Assembly: GCF_900155985.1 (NCBI RefSeq)
Contig: NZ_FTMA01000004.1
Span: 124,001 to 188,000, forward strand
Length of the DNA stretch: 64,000 nt
Direction of reading: 5' to 3'
Source: Maribacter ulvicola
Lineage (GTDB): Bacteria; Bacteroidota; Bacteroidia; Flavobacteriales; Flavobacteriaceae
Below are positions 53,319-63,335 of this stretch, piece after piece. The notes beneath the pieces were generated by a model. It saw nothing but the letters and a program-made list of their open reading frames with translations. It made no database searches and was not told the origin of the DNA. The translations under genes were made by a program, and so were the position numbers. Within the stretch, counting starts at the first letter, position 1. Every line of letters starts with the position of its first letter.

Positions 53319-54839
53319 TTATGGGTTTAATGACGTTGTAACCTCATCTGGTTTCATTGCTAGAATATATTCTGCAACTGCAATTTTTGCGGCGTCATCG
53401 AGATAATCTTGCGGTGGCATTTCAGGATAATCTTCTCTAAGGTTTTTAGGGTTGTTAATATAATTGACGATACCTTGAGGATTGCCGTTGTGTATTGCTT
53501 GTATAATTTCTGTTGGAGGACCGATCAAGCGGTTTCCAAAAGCATGACAGCCGGCGCAGACTCCGTAATAGGTAAGTTCGCCCAATTCAGCTTTGCTTAC
53601 TGCTTTTATGGGTACAGGTTCTGGTAACATTAAAGTACGTACATCTTTTGTGTCTGTAATCTGGGCTGGCCCCCAATGATCGATGCCAAACGTGCGGTAT
53701 TTGTTCTTGTCCCTAATAGTTCCAGAGCCATTTCCATAAGCAAAAATATCAGGACCTTTAGTCTCTAATTGGGTCAACATAATTGCCTTTAGTTCCCCAG
53801 TGGTTTCATTGCCATTATCAAACATGATATTATCTAAAATAATAGTACGGTCAGGGTTGCCCTCAGAATTGGGATCATTGGCTTTAGGAGCACCTGTTGC
53901 CAAATCAACAATGGTAACACCGGTATTATTGTTACCTGTAATGATATTGTTTTCAAGGATTACGTCATCTGCAGCCATAATAAGAACACCTGTTCCTGTT
54001 GGAATTCCAGCGACCGTAGATCCGGGGGCACCAAAATTTGGTGTGTTGTTATTTACCACGAAGTTATTGCGAAAGATGACATCAAAAGTCGTTTTTATGG
54101 GAAGTCCCGGGGTAACAAATGCCAATAGTCCGCCTGTATTATCGTGTACATAATTGTTCTCGACCAAACAATGTCTTGAATTTTCAATTTCGATACCGGC
54201 GACACTATTGAATGTTTCGTTGTGGAGAACATCAACATTATCGCACATGCCTACATAGATGGCAGCATCTGCGATTTCACTTACTACATTATGTTCTATA
54301 AGTCCGTTTTTGCCAAATTGAGGAAAAATGCCATAGACGCCGGTATCAATGATCCAATTGTTTCGGATAACAAAGTTATTACCGGCCTGCCCCATGATAC
54401 CATTGCCTTTATAATCGATGATTTTAAAATTTTCGATTAGAATTCCGTTTCCGGAATAGAGAAAAGCATCGTTTATTTTCTTTTTACCGTCTAAGGTGGG
54501 CCATTCACCGTCTATGACGATACCTTGCAGTGCAATATTGTCTTTATCTATATATACGTTTTCGGAATAGGTACCGGGATAGACTCTGATTAAATCTCCA
54601 GGATTGGCATTTTTAACGGCTTCCTGTATGGATCCGCCACTTTTTACTTCAATAATTTTCCCGTTATAAGAATTTGATTGAGCAATTAAAGTGTCGTTAG
54701 TACTGCCCACGTTACGATAGGTCATACCCGGCGGTATGGGAACCGTTGCCTCGCTGTTATCTGCAAAATAGTTTTTTCCAACTAAAATTCCGATAGCCAA
54801 TAATGCAAAGGCACCTAAAAATTTAAAAATTGTTTTCAT
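53319..54839 (-). CDS. parallel beta-helix protein fused to a C-terminal cytochrome c domain
   Basis: A 506-residue exported protein. It has a signal or anchor helix (residues 7-25, no lipobox), a right-handed beta-helix (about 60-360, many NNxIxxN repeats such as GLIEHNVV and LVENNYV), and a cytochrome c domain (about 415-495). The heme site is CAGCH at 428-432 and the likely axial Met is Met474 in EMPPQDYLDD. This architecture resembles the TIGR03805-like beta-helix family, which has no known reaction. In the operon it lies 13 bases after the di-heme peroxidase. Electron transfer to or from a substrate bound on the helix is inferred. Confidence 0.87.
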   Translation of the reverse strand: MKTIFKFLGAFALLAIGILVGKNYFADNSEATVPIPPGMTYRNVGSTNDTLIAQSNSYNGKIIEVKSGGSIQEAVKNANPGDLIRVYPGTYSENVYIDKDNIALQGIVIDGEWPTLDGKKKINDAFLYSGNGILIENFKIIDYKGNGIMGQAGNNFVIRNNWIIDTGVYGIFPQFGKNGLIEHNVVSEIADAAIYVGMCDNVDVLHNETFNSVAGIEIENSRHCLVENNYVHDNTGGLLAFVTPGLPIKTTFDVIFRNNFVVNNNTPNFGAPGSTVAGIPTGTGVLIMAADDVILENNIITGNNNTGVTIVDLATGAPKANDPNSEGNPDRTIILDNIMFDNGNETTGELKAIMLTQLETKGPDIFAYGNGSGTIRDKNKYRTFGIDHWGPAQITDTKDVRTLMLPEPVPIKAVSKAELGELTYYGVCAGCHAFGNRLIGPPTEIIQAIHNGNPQGIVNYINNPKNLREDYPEMPPQDYLDDAAKIAVAEYILAMKPDEVTTSLNP

Positions 54840-54852
54840 TGTGTTGTTTTTT

Positions 54853-56043
54853 TTATGTTGATGGTTGTAGTCCAGAGGGTAAACGTTCTGGTATTTGTGG
54901 GATAAATGTTTCGTCTGTCAAAGTTTTTAAGAAGTCTACCAATCTATCCAGCTCGTAGTTAGACAGTTCGGGTTCCCAAATATGCCAATGGATAATTAGG
55001 TTTTCATCTTTTGGAACGGCATGACCACGACCTTGGGTATAGAACTCCACCGTTTCACGAAGGGTTTTAAATTTGCCGGAATGCATATATGGTGCTGTTT
55101 TGGCAATATTGCGGAGGCTTGGTACCTTAAAAGCGCCCCTAAGGGTGGTATCTTTAAAGGGTACTTGTGCCCCTGGATCTAAGGGCAGTCCGTTAGGTTC
55201 TGGAGATCCAATAACGGCAAATTGCTGGTTAGTGAAAAGGGGTGGTGTATGGCATTCGGCGCATCGGGCCACAAAAGAACGAAAAATGTTCATGCCTTCA
55301 ATTTCATTTGCGTTTAGGGCTTCGTGATAGCCGTGCGCATAATGATCATATTTACTGTTCAATGAAATCAAGGACGATTGAAAAGCAGAGATGGCGGTAT
55401 ATATTTCATGCAATTCAATTGCCTCGTGTATTTTCTTGTTAGGGTAGGCCTCTGCGAACATTACCCTATATTCCTCTATGGCGTTTAAGCTCTCTAAAAG
55501 ATGTTTTGGTGTATTGTTCATTTCTTCTGCAGCAAACAGTGGTTCTTGCATTTGTTGTTCTAACGTGGTTGCACGACCGTCCCAAAAGAGTTTTTTTAGA
55601 TAGGCAACATTCCATAAAGTAGGAGCGCCACGTTTTGTTTTCTGACCATTGTGGCCAATACTTGTAGGCAGACCGTCTGCAAATCCTTTTTTGGGATCAT
55701 GGCATGTTGCGCAAGAAACCGTGCCATCGCCAGACAAAACAGGATCAAAAAAGAGATAGCGCCCTAAATCAATTTGCTGTGGAGAAAAACCATCACGAAT
55801 TTCGGGCAGCGACGTCTGTAGGCCACCTACGCCATTATCGTGGGGAGAATCATACTGTTGGTAGAGGTTAACAGCAATACATTGGTTACTTGAGTTTTTC
55901 TTAAAACCAGGTGGACATTGGGTCTTTAATTTTAAAACGGTTACATAGGATTGGGAAACATCCTTTGAAATCAAGAAAAGCATGATGGCTATCAAGAAAA
56001 CTCCTGATAGTCCTGATTTTAATACCAAACTTTTTCTTTTCAT
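54853..56043 (-). CDS. di-heme cytochrome c peroxidase (MauG/CCP family)
   Basis: A 396-residue exported protein with an N-terminal membrane segment (11-25) and the two heme sites CATCH at 111-115 and CAECH at 261-265. The family blocks are LGRYLFFDPVLSGDGTVSC, GRATTLEQQ, LRGAFKVPSLRNIAKTAPYMHSGKF with the likely ligand Met320, and DRLVDFLKTLTDE. CCP members reduce peroxide; MauG members oxidise a protein. A CPPGFKKNSSNQC segment near 43-55 precedes the first domain and is not part of the usual CCP core. It leads the operon of helix-cytochrome, SusC, SusD and PKD lipoprotein. Confidence 0.92.
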   Translation of the reverse strand: MKRKSLVLKSGLSGVFLIAIMLFLISKDVSQSYVTVLKLKTQCPPGFKKNSSNQCIAVNLYQQYDSPHDNGVGGLQTSLPEIRDGFSPQQIDLGRYLFFDPVLSGDGTVSCATCHDPKKGFADGLPTSIGHNGQKTKRGAPTLWNVAYLKKLFWDGRATTLEQQMQEPLFAAEEMNNTPKHLLESLNAIEEYRVMFAEAYPNKKIHEAIELHEIYTAISAFQSSLISLNSKYDHYAHGYHEALNANEIEGMNIFRSFVARCAECHTPPLFTNQQFAVIGSPEPNGLPLDPGAQVPFKDTTLRGAFKVPSLRNIAKTAPYMHSGKFKTLRETVEFYTQGRGHAVPKDENLIIHWHIWEPELSNYELDRLVDFLKTLTDETFIPQIPERLPSGLQPST

Positions 56044-56178
56044 AGGTTGTGCTGAACGTTCTCAGTTTTACTATTTCCGAAGTAGACATAGGAGTGCGTT
56101 CTTACACGAATAAATAAAGAATAAGGGAAAAGTGTAGGTTCTTTGGGGGCTTTGTGATGAAAAGTAGCTATACTGTGA

Positions 56179-57024
56179 CTAATGGGACATGTTCAGCTGA
56201 AGGACATCTTCAAAAGTATTTTTATAACTAGAGGAGACAGGTAATTGTTCAAACGGTACGTTTTGTACTATTAAGGCATAACCTTTACGAGTTCTTTTGA
56301 ATGATGCGATATGTGTTTTATTAACAATATACGAACGGTGGGTTTTAATAATATTGGGATTCTTTATTTTTCCTTCTAGTTCTTTTAAGCTCATGCGAAC
56401 AACTTCCTTAGCGGGAGAGTTTCCTTTTAAATAAAAAATATCGAGATAATTTCCGGATGACTTTACATATAACAGTTGATCATACTTAATAGCTAAGATC
56501 ACTTTGTTATTTTCTCCTGTAAGAGTTAACATTTCATCCTCTTTTTTTGTGTCATATGAGGGTGGGTGCTGTGCCAGTTCTTGAAAAGATGAGAATTTAT
56601 GTTGTAATCCTAAATACCAAACAAAAAGGAGGTAGGGACCTAACATTAAAAGGGTTACATGTTTAAAGGTCAAATAATACTCAGCCAGTTTTTCAGGGAA
56701 AGTATTGAGATCGGGGCTATAGAAAAAGTATATGGACGACGTAACCAATAATAGCTCAAAAAAGCACCATAGTATTAGACCGTAAATCTTGAAATTTTGT
56801 AACCCGAAAAGGGGTTTTAACACAAATTGACTACATAAAAGAATAGCACCACCAATAAGTACATAGTTTAAATAGAGCTCTTCAGCCCAACTGTTCATGT
56901 TAAAAGGGGCATATACCATTAAGAAAATAAAAACAAAACCTACCAGAAAACCTATTAGTAGGAGTTTACTTTTGGGAGTGGCCAAAAACAATATTTCGTG
57001 TTGGAAAAACTTTTTAAGATTCAT
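56179..57024 (-). CDS. membrane LytTR transcription regulator
   Basis: A 281-residue protein with four N-terminal membrane helices (about 20-40, 52-70, 78-98, 122-145). A linker follows, and then a C-terminal LytTR DNA-binding domain (170-275): IKYDQLLYVKSSGNYLDIFY, VVRMSLKELEGKI, IIKTHRSYIVNKTHI. This is the form without a receiver domain, in which the membrane part may sense directly. It lies 135 bases upstream of the peroxidase gene on the same strand and is the best candidate regulator of that operon. Confidence 0.88.
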   Translation of the reverse strand: MNLKKFFQHEILFLATPKSKLLLIGFLVGFVFIFLMVYAPFNMNSWAEELYLNYVLIGGAILLCSQFVLKPLFGLQNFKIYGLILWCFFELLLVTSSIYFFYSPDLNTFPEKLAEYYLTFKHVTLLMLGPYLLFVWYLGLQHKFSSFQELAQHPPSYDTKKEDEMLTLTGENNKVILAIKYDQLLYVKSSGNYLDIFYLKGNSPAKEVVRMSLKELEGKIKNPNIIKTHRSYIVNKTHIASFKRTRKGYALIVQNVPFEQLPVSSSYKNTFEDVLQLNMSH

Positions 57025-57331
57025 GAAATGGAGTATTCCACATCAATTTAGCAAAAAAAAATATAGTGTTTCTGCTTTCCTTACTTTCTTCATAGTTTAT
57101 ACGTGTAAAAAGAATGAAACTCATGTTACTTTTGAAGTGGAAGTACTGTTTATGAAATTTTAGAAAAAAACAGAAATGTGTAAAAAATAGGGTAATCATT
57201 TAAAAGAGGATGCTAGTTCCTTTTTGAGAAAAATAATTTAAGAAAGAAAGGCGACAAAGATGAAAATGCACTTTTAATTTTATCTTTCACCTAATAAGTT
57301 TGCTAAGCAAAAGTTGTGGAAACTAATAATA
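57025..57331. other. gap between LytTR and hybrid two-component genes
   Basis: No convincing gene is seen on either strand. The stretch is AT-rich, with short frames only, and presumably carries the LytTR promoter and the end of the hybrid gene's transcript. I found no clear terminator hairpin. Confidence 0.4.
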
Positions 57332-60300
57332 TCAGTATTCGTTATTCATGTATTCTGAAGGAGTCATCTCAAATTGTTTCTGAAAATTACGGCCAAAACT
57401 TGTGGCCGAATTGTATCCTACTATTTCGGCTACTTCAAAAATTCTATATTTTCCTGATTTCAGAAGTTCTGCCGATTTTTTTAATCGAGCAATATTAATA
57501 AGTTCGTTTGGGCTAAGGTTAGAGATGTCTTTTATTTTACGGTACAACGTAGACCTACTCATATTCATGATTTTGGCCAACGTTTCTACATTAAGATCAC
57601 TGTCAGACATGTTTTGATAAATTACCTCATCTAATTTTTTTATAAAGGTTTCATCTGTTTTAGTATTAGCTATGCTCTTAATATGTGCTAGCGGAGAACT
57701 GGCATAGTGTTCCAATATGTTTTTGCGATTCTCAATAATGTTGGTGATGTGTACGTTAAGATGCTTAATTGAAAACGGCTTCTCGATATAAGCATCTGCA
57801 CCAGACTCCAAACCTTTCATTTTGGCTGACATTGCGCTTTTAGAGGTTAGCAAAATTACCGGTATATGGCTGGTTTCGAGATTGGTTTTTATTTTTTTAC
57901 ACAAAGTAAATCCATTAATACCAGGCATCATAACATCACTTATCACCAGCTGAATATTATTTTCTTTGAGCAGATCCAGGGCAGCCTCCCCATTTGAAGC
58001 TTTCAGCACAATATATTTTTCCCTTAATTCTTTGGCAACAAATTCTAAAAGGTCAATACTATCTTCAACTAACAAAATACAATTACTATTAGAAACAAGA
58101 GTGGTATTGTTATTATTTGGCTGACGTTTATGGGTGTATTTTGGTCTTAATCTAAACTCTCTTTCTTGATGAATAGGAAGGACTAAAACAAAGCAGTTCA
58201 TCTTATTGTCATTTGTATTTAAATTTAGACAACCATTGTGCATTTCTGTTAAGGAACGGGCTAGGGCTAACCCTATTCCTGATCCTGTTTGTCCTTCTGT
58301 TCCAGTAGCTCTATAGAACGGCTCAAATATGCGCTCTTTTAATTGACTGGGAATAAGAGGTCCGTCATTTCGTAAAATGATTGTTACATCCGTTTCATTG
58401 GCAATTAGATTAACATCTACCATTTTGTCTGCATACTTGAAGGCATTACCAAATAAGTTGCCAATAATTTTTTTAAAAGCCTCTGGGTCAACACAAGCAA
58501 TAACCTGCTTATGTTCTGATCTAAATTTAAAATTTACTTGTTTGTCTTGTATGGCCTCACCAAACCTTTCATGCATATTATCAATTAAATCTGATATGTT
58601 CGTTTCTACAAAGGTTAAATCAACTCTTTCAATTTCAGTTTTTCTAAAATCTAATAATTGATTTACAAGATCTAAAAGATGATTCGTGTTTTTTTTGATA
58701 ATTGTAAGGTTATCTTTGACATCTGGTAGTTGATTTAACTTTTTTATCACTTTTTCAAGGGGGCTTTGAATTAAAGTTAATGGTGTTCTTATTTCGTGAG
58801 ACACATTAGTGAAAAATTCTATTTTAGCTTGGTATATTTCCTTCTCTTTTCTATTGTTTAATTGTTTTATTTTTTCAGCATTATTAGCCTTAATTTTTCG
58901 AGCATAGGTTATGAACCCTGCGAAAATTATGAATCCAATAATCAATAAATATAAGATATAAGCCATCTTGCTTTTCCAAAAGACCGGTAATACTTCAATT
59001 GCCAGTGGGTGGGTTTCTTTTCCCCATACGCCACTACTATTTTTTGATTTTACAATAAATTCATAGGTGCCAGGCGCAAGTTCCGTAAAGAAAACCTTAT
59101 GATCTTTTTTAAGATAAACCCACTTATCGTTTAAGCCTTTCATTTTATACCAATATTCTGTGTTTTCTGGTGCGGTATAACTTAATGCCGCAAATTCTAG
59201 ACTAAACGAAGCTTGTTCTGGAGTCAGTTTTAAACTTTTAAGAGAAGAAATAGATTCTGTAAGCGTAGCATCTTGTTGGCCAACAAAAACATCTTTATTA
59301 TTTATTTGCAGGCTTGTGATATATATAGGGGCACGATAGGTGTTTTGAGTAAATTCTTTTGGATTAAAGCTGATCATTCCATTTACGCTTCCAAAATACA
59401 TAGTACCGTTCTTGCTCTTATGTGCAGACATATAGTTGAAATTGTCACTACTAAGTCCATCTGCTTTGGTGTATATCTTTTTTTTACCGGTAATGGGATT
59501 GAAATTCACCAAGCCTTTAGAAGTACTTATCCATAAATTACCAGAATCATCTTCTAGAATAGTATAGAAAACATTGGAAGGGAAACCATTTTGTGTGCCA
59601 AACCTTAAGAAGGTATTATTCTTGGAATCAAAAAGGTTGAGCCCATCTTCAGTACATATCCAGATGTTTTTTTTAGAGTCTTGAAAGAGGTAATTAATGT
59701 GATTGTTAGAAATACTTTGAGAATTTTCTGGACTATAGGAATAAACCGTTTTTTTATTTGTTTCTGGATTAAATGACATTATTCCGCTAAAATAGCCTCC
59801 TGTCCAAAACACACCCTCGTCATCTTCTAATAAACAATAATAACCCTGATTTGAAGGAAAAATATCAAATGGTATAAATTTTTTGGAAACACTATCAAAA
59901 GTTTTTATTCCAACCGTGCTAATGTAGTATAATTCATCATTCCTCCCTTTATAAATAGCATATACAAAATCACTAGAAATACCGTCATCCCTACCATAAT
60001 GCTCAATGATGTTGTTTGTTTTAATATCAAGTACATCTATTCCATTTTCGAACATACCAATATATAGTTTGTCTTCATTAGGGTACAGGGCATGAATATT
60101 ATAATGGGAAAGAATCCCTTTTTTATCTTTTTCTTGAGAGGTAAAGTTGGTAAATATATTGGTGGTGGGATTTAATTTATTAAGCCCGCCATCTTCTGTA
60201 CCTATCCAGAGGTTACCATATTTGTCTTCACAAATTTCTCGTATAGCATTTCCGTTTAGTGAATTTTGTGAAGATTTAGGGAAGTATTTTTTAAATGGAG

Positions 60301-61273
60301 TATATTGTTTAGGTTGGTAATTGATTCCACCAAAGTATGTGCCTGCCCATACCCCTCCTTCATTATCTACCGTTAAAGTATAAACGGCATTATCGCTTAG
60401 GGCGTATGGGTCATCATAATCTTTTGTTAGATTAATATATTCTTTAGTGAGCAAATCATAAATATGAATACCGGACTCTGAAGCTACCCATAGTTCATTT
60501 TCTCTTAAAGTAAAATCTCTTACATGGGGTTTTTCAGAACCAAAAAAGTCTACATTTTTAGATTTTTTGGTGTTGATGTCAAATGATACAATGCCATGAT
60601 TAGAAGTGCCAATCAGAATTGTTGCCGGGTCAATTGAAAAAATTTCATTGACAGTAAAGGGTTTTTCATTTGTAGAATTTGTAGTGTGTTTAAAAGCTTC
60701 AAAATCATCTGTTTCATAATTGTAATGATAAAGATGAGAGTTTGATGATGTCCAGATATCATCTCCTATTGTAAGGACATCGGTAGCATAAAAATAATCT
60801 TTTGGTAAAAACCAATGGCATTTCTCTTCAGATAAATTATATCTTACCAATGTACCGTTGGCAAGAAACCAGAGGTTACCTTTAGAATCTCCGGTTATTT
60901 CCCAAATCTGACTATTTTTGGTGCCTTCAATGAAATGAAAATTTTCATTCTGCTCATTGTATATATATAATCCGCTGGCAGTACCTACCCAAAGTTTTCC
61001 TTCATATTCATGTAAACTTAAAATGTAATTACTATTAAGGGTATTTGGTTGTTCTTCATCTCTTTGGAACAGTCTAAAATTATAGCCGTCAAATCTATTG
61101 AGTCCATTTTTGGTGCCAAACCACAAAAAACCTTTTTTATCTTGAAGAGAGCTCATTACCGTATTATGAGACAAGCCATTTTCAACCATATAATGATCAA
61201 AGTAAATTTCTTGCCCATATGTTAGAATGATGGGGAGAGTTAAAAATAGTAAGCTTAGTTTAATCTTTTTCAA
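57332..61273 (-). CDS. hybrid two-component system sensor (HTCS)
   Basis: A 1313-residue one-protein signalling chain. Order: signal peptide (1-20), about 14 two-component-regulator propeller repeats (to about 690, such as GKLWVGTASGLYIYN), a Y_Y_Y domain (to about 770), one membrane helix (ILYLLIIGFIIFAGFITYA), HisKA (FFTNVSHEIRTPLTLIQSPL), HATPase (GLALARSLTEMHNG), receiver (LVISDVMMPGINGF), and a C-terminal AraC helix-turn-helix (MSRSTLYRKIKDISNLSPNE, then VAEIVGYNSATSFGRNFQKQF). HTCS proteins sense oligosaccharides and switch on nearby loci. Its target could be the redox SusCD cluster on the same strand or a gene set outside the window. Confidence 0.96.
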   Translation of the reverse strand: MKKIKLSLLFLTLPIILTYGQEIYFDHYMVENGLSHNTVMSSLQDKKGFLWFGTKNGLNRFDGYNFRLFQRDEEQPNTLNSNYILSLHEYEGKLWVGTASGLYIYNEQNENFHFIEGTKNSQIWEITGDSKGNLWFLANGTLVRYNLSEEKCHWFLPKDYFYATDVLTIGDDIWTSSNSHLYHYNYETDDFEAFKHTTNSTNEKPFTVNEIFSIDPATILIGTSNHGIVSFDINTKKSKNVDFFGSEKPHVRDFTLRENELWVASESGIHIYDLLTKEYINLTKDYDDPYALSDNAVYTLTVDNEGGVWAGTYFGGINYQPKQYTPFKKYFPKSSQNSLNGNAIREICEDKYGNLWIGTEDGGLNKLNPTTNIFTNFTSQEKDKKGILSHYNIHALYPNEDKLYIGMFENGIDVLDIKTNNIIEHYGRDDGISSDFVYAIYKGRNDELYYISTVGIKTFDSVSKKFIPFDIFPSNQGYYCLLEDDEGVFWTGGYFSGIMSFNPETNKKTVYSYSPENSQSISNNHINYLFQDSKKNIWICTEDGLNLFDSKNNTFLRFGTQNGFPSNVFYTILEDDSGNLWISTSKGLVNFNPITGKKKIYTKADGLSSDNFNYMSAHKSKNGTMYFGSVNGMISFNPKEFTQNTYRAPIYITSLQINNKDVFVGQQDATLTESISSLKSLKLTPEQASFSLEFAALSYTAPENTEYWYKMKGLNDKWVYLKKDHKVFFTELAPGTYEFIVKSKNSSGVWGKETHPLAIEVLPVFWKSKMAYILYLLIIGFIIFAGFITYARKIKANNAEKIKQLNNRKEKEIYQAKIEFFTNVSHEIRTPLTLIQSPLEKVIKKLNQLPDVKDNLTIIKKNTNHLLDLVNQLLDFRKTEIERVDLTFVETNISDLIDNMHERFGEAIQDKQVNFKFRSEHKQVIACVDPEAFKKIIGNLFGNAFKYADKMVDVNLIANETDVTIILRNDGPLIPSQLKERIFEPFYRATGTEGQTGSGIGLALARSLTEMHNGCLNLNTNDNKMNCFVLVLPIHQEREFRLRPKYTHKRQPNNNNTTLVSNSNCILLVEDSIDLLEFVAKELREKYIVLKASNGEAALDLLKENNIQLVISDVMMPGINGFTLCKKIKTNLETSHIPVILLTSKSAMSAKMKGLESGADAYIEKPFSIKHLNVHITNIIENRKNILEHYASSPLAHIKSIANTKTDETFIKKLDEVIYQNMSDSDLNVETLAKIMNMSRSTLYRKIKDISNLSPNELINIARLKKSAELLKSGKYRIFEVAEIVGYNSATSFGRNFQKQFEMTPSEYMNNEY

Positions 61274-62156
61274 ATCGCTCGAATATCGCTATAATTTAAT
61301 AAAAGGGACCTTACAAATCATCTCATTGACACGACTATTTGGTTCAATTTAAGTATGTCACAAGCAATATTTCTTTGTAGCACATTATATATGAAACAAT
61401 TAAAACAGTTTATAAAGTATTCTTTTTTATCCCCTTGATAGAAAATTTTAATTAAGAGAATAAAAATGATTTTAAAAGAGAGGGCTTAGTTTAATGTCCA
61501 TTACTTAAAACTTGGAAAACGGTAGGCAAGCCATTACGTATCTAGAGCCTTTCAATACTATAAAAAGAGAATAGAAGGTATTTTAAGTATAACCGGAAAA
61601 ACGACTACTTAGTTTAAAATAAAATAGAGCAGAAGACCTATAGCTTCGTGAGTCCCTAGGTTTTATTGTTCTAATATATAAGTTTCATTCATAGCGTATT
61701 TGTCTACTGCTAATGTTTTAATGTGTTACAAGGCTTAAAATAGCAATTTCGAATCATTTGTACTAGATAATGAGACGTATTGAATAGAGGGTCGGAGCTA
61801 AAATTATTTTATTTGAAACACGGTTGGTCCGTTGATTTTTTTTCAGCTTTTATAAAAGAAGAACCTCCTTTAAGGTTACTTGGAGAGTTAACTATGGTAA
61901 ATAGAAATTTAGGTATTCCTTTTGGTTTTGTGAGACTATATACTATATACTATAGAAGAACGCTTCTATATAAATGGTAAACAATAACAATATAATAAGG
62001 CTATGATAATAATGAGATGTTCAACGGTATACAGAAATGGGATAGTAAATAATGAGGTAACCGTTGTGGTAGGTAAATAGGGTTAAGTAATGTCAAAGTG
62101 ATTTCTTGAAAATAAAAAAAAACCATTTACCTAATTAAAGTATTAACTAAAATTAA
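61274..62156. other. long intergenic region, no supported gene
   Basis: The 880 bases between the HTCS and the glycerate kinase hold only a 66-codon frame at 61780-61980, which begins with TTG and has no recognisable domain or promoter. No tRNA, repeat or strong hairpin is seen. The length suggests decayed genes or two divergent promoter regions. Confidence 0.5.
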
Positions 62157-63326
62157 ATGAATATAGTAGTTGCACCAGATTCTTTTAAGGAATGTCTTTC
62201 ATCGAAAAAGGTTGCCAATGCAATCTCTAAAGGGGTATTAAAAGTAATGCCGAACGCAGAGGTGTTTGAAATTCCAATTTCCGATGGTGGTGAAGGGCTT
62301 CTTGAAACAATATTATCAAATACAGAGGGGAGCTTGGTTGCTGTAGAAGTCATGAACCCTTTGTCTATCTCTATAAAAGCAACGTATGGTATTCTAAGAG
62401 ATAACCAAACCGCAATCATTGAGATGGCAACAGCCTCTGGTCTTGAATTGCTTACCGAAGAAGAAAAAAATCCAATGGTAACAAGTACATATGGTACTGG
62501 TCAATTAATAAAAGATGCTTTAGATAAAGGATGCACGAAAATTATAATTGGACTAGGGGGAAGCGCAACGAACGACGGCGGAACCGGACTTGTAAAAGCC
62601 CTAGGTGGTAGATTTTTAAATAGTAGAGATGAAGAATTGACGGAAGGCGGGGGTGGTCTTAATCAATTATTTCGAATTGATGTTTCAAATCTTGATAAGA
62701 GAATTTTAGATTGTGAAATTCTTGTTGCTTGTGATGTCTCTAACCCTTTAACAGGCTTTAATGGAGCTTCTTGGGTGTACGGAAAACAAAAGGGCGGTTC
62801 AGATAGAGATATAGAACTTTTAGATAAAAATCTAAGTCATTATGCAGCCATTATAAAAAGAGATTTAGGCTTGGATATTTTAAATGAACCAGGTTCAGGC
62901 GCTGCCGGCGGAACCGGTGCTGCATTGATGGCTTTTTTAAAAGCAGATTTAGTAAATGGAATTGAGTTGATTCTCAAAACTATTGAAATAGAAAAATATA
63001 TAGAAAAAGCAGATTTAGTACTAACAGGAGAAGGTAAAATTGATGAACAGACCTTAAGCGGGAAAACTATTATGGGCATTGCTACTATGGCAAAGCAGCA
63101 TAATGTGCCAGTAATTGTATTGACAGGTAAAGTTGGAGAAAATATTGAAGAGATATACAAAATGGGAGTTTGCGGTATATACTCAATTGTAAACCAGCCC
63201 ATGAAGTTGACCGATGCCATTAGTGGAGCCGCTAACCTTATTGAAGAATGTACTATGAATATAATTGCTACACTACAAACTTTTAGGACCATCCTAAGGA
63301 AAAGAAACAAGGTTCTCAACCCTTAA
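62157..63326 (+). CDS. garK: glycerate kinase (GarK type)
   Basis: A 389-residue glycerate kinase. The N-terminal block VVAPDSFKECLSSKKVANAISKGV, the ISDGGEGLLETIL block, GLGGSATNDGGTGLVKALGG near 130-150, and SGAAGGTGAALMAFL and DLVLTGEGKIDEQTLSGKT match this family, which phosphorylates D-glycerate at the 2-hydroxyl. The C-terminus ends with a short basic tail. It is followed after 9 bases by the UPF0261 gene. The supply of glycerate (from glucarate-type or serine-type pathways) is not visible. Confidence 0.93.
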   Translation: MNIVVAPDSFKECLSSKKVANAISKGVLKVMPNAEVFEIPISDGGEGLLETILSNTEGSLVAVEVMNPLSISIKATYGILRDNQTAIIEMATASGLELLTEEEKNPMVTSTYGTGQLIKDALDKGCTKIIIGLGGSATNDGGTGLVKALGGRFLNSRDEELTEGGGGLNQLFRIDVSNLDKRILDCEILVACDVSNPLTGFNGASWVYGKQKGGSDRDIELLDKNLSHYAAIIKRDLGLDILNEPGSGAAGGTGAALMAFLKADLVNGIELILKTIEIEKYIEKADLVLTGEGKIDEQTLSGKTIMGIATMAKQHNVPVIVLTGKVGENIEEIYKMGVCGIYSIVNQPMKLTDAISGAANLIEECTMNIIATLQTFRTILRKRNKVLNP

Positions 63327-63335
63327 TGAATTAAA

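Noticed and set aside
61780-61980. A 66-codon plus-strand frame
   Set aside because: TTG start, no recognisable domain and no promoter; it lies in a long non-coding stretch.
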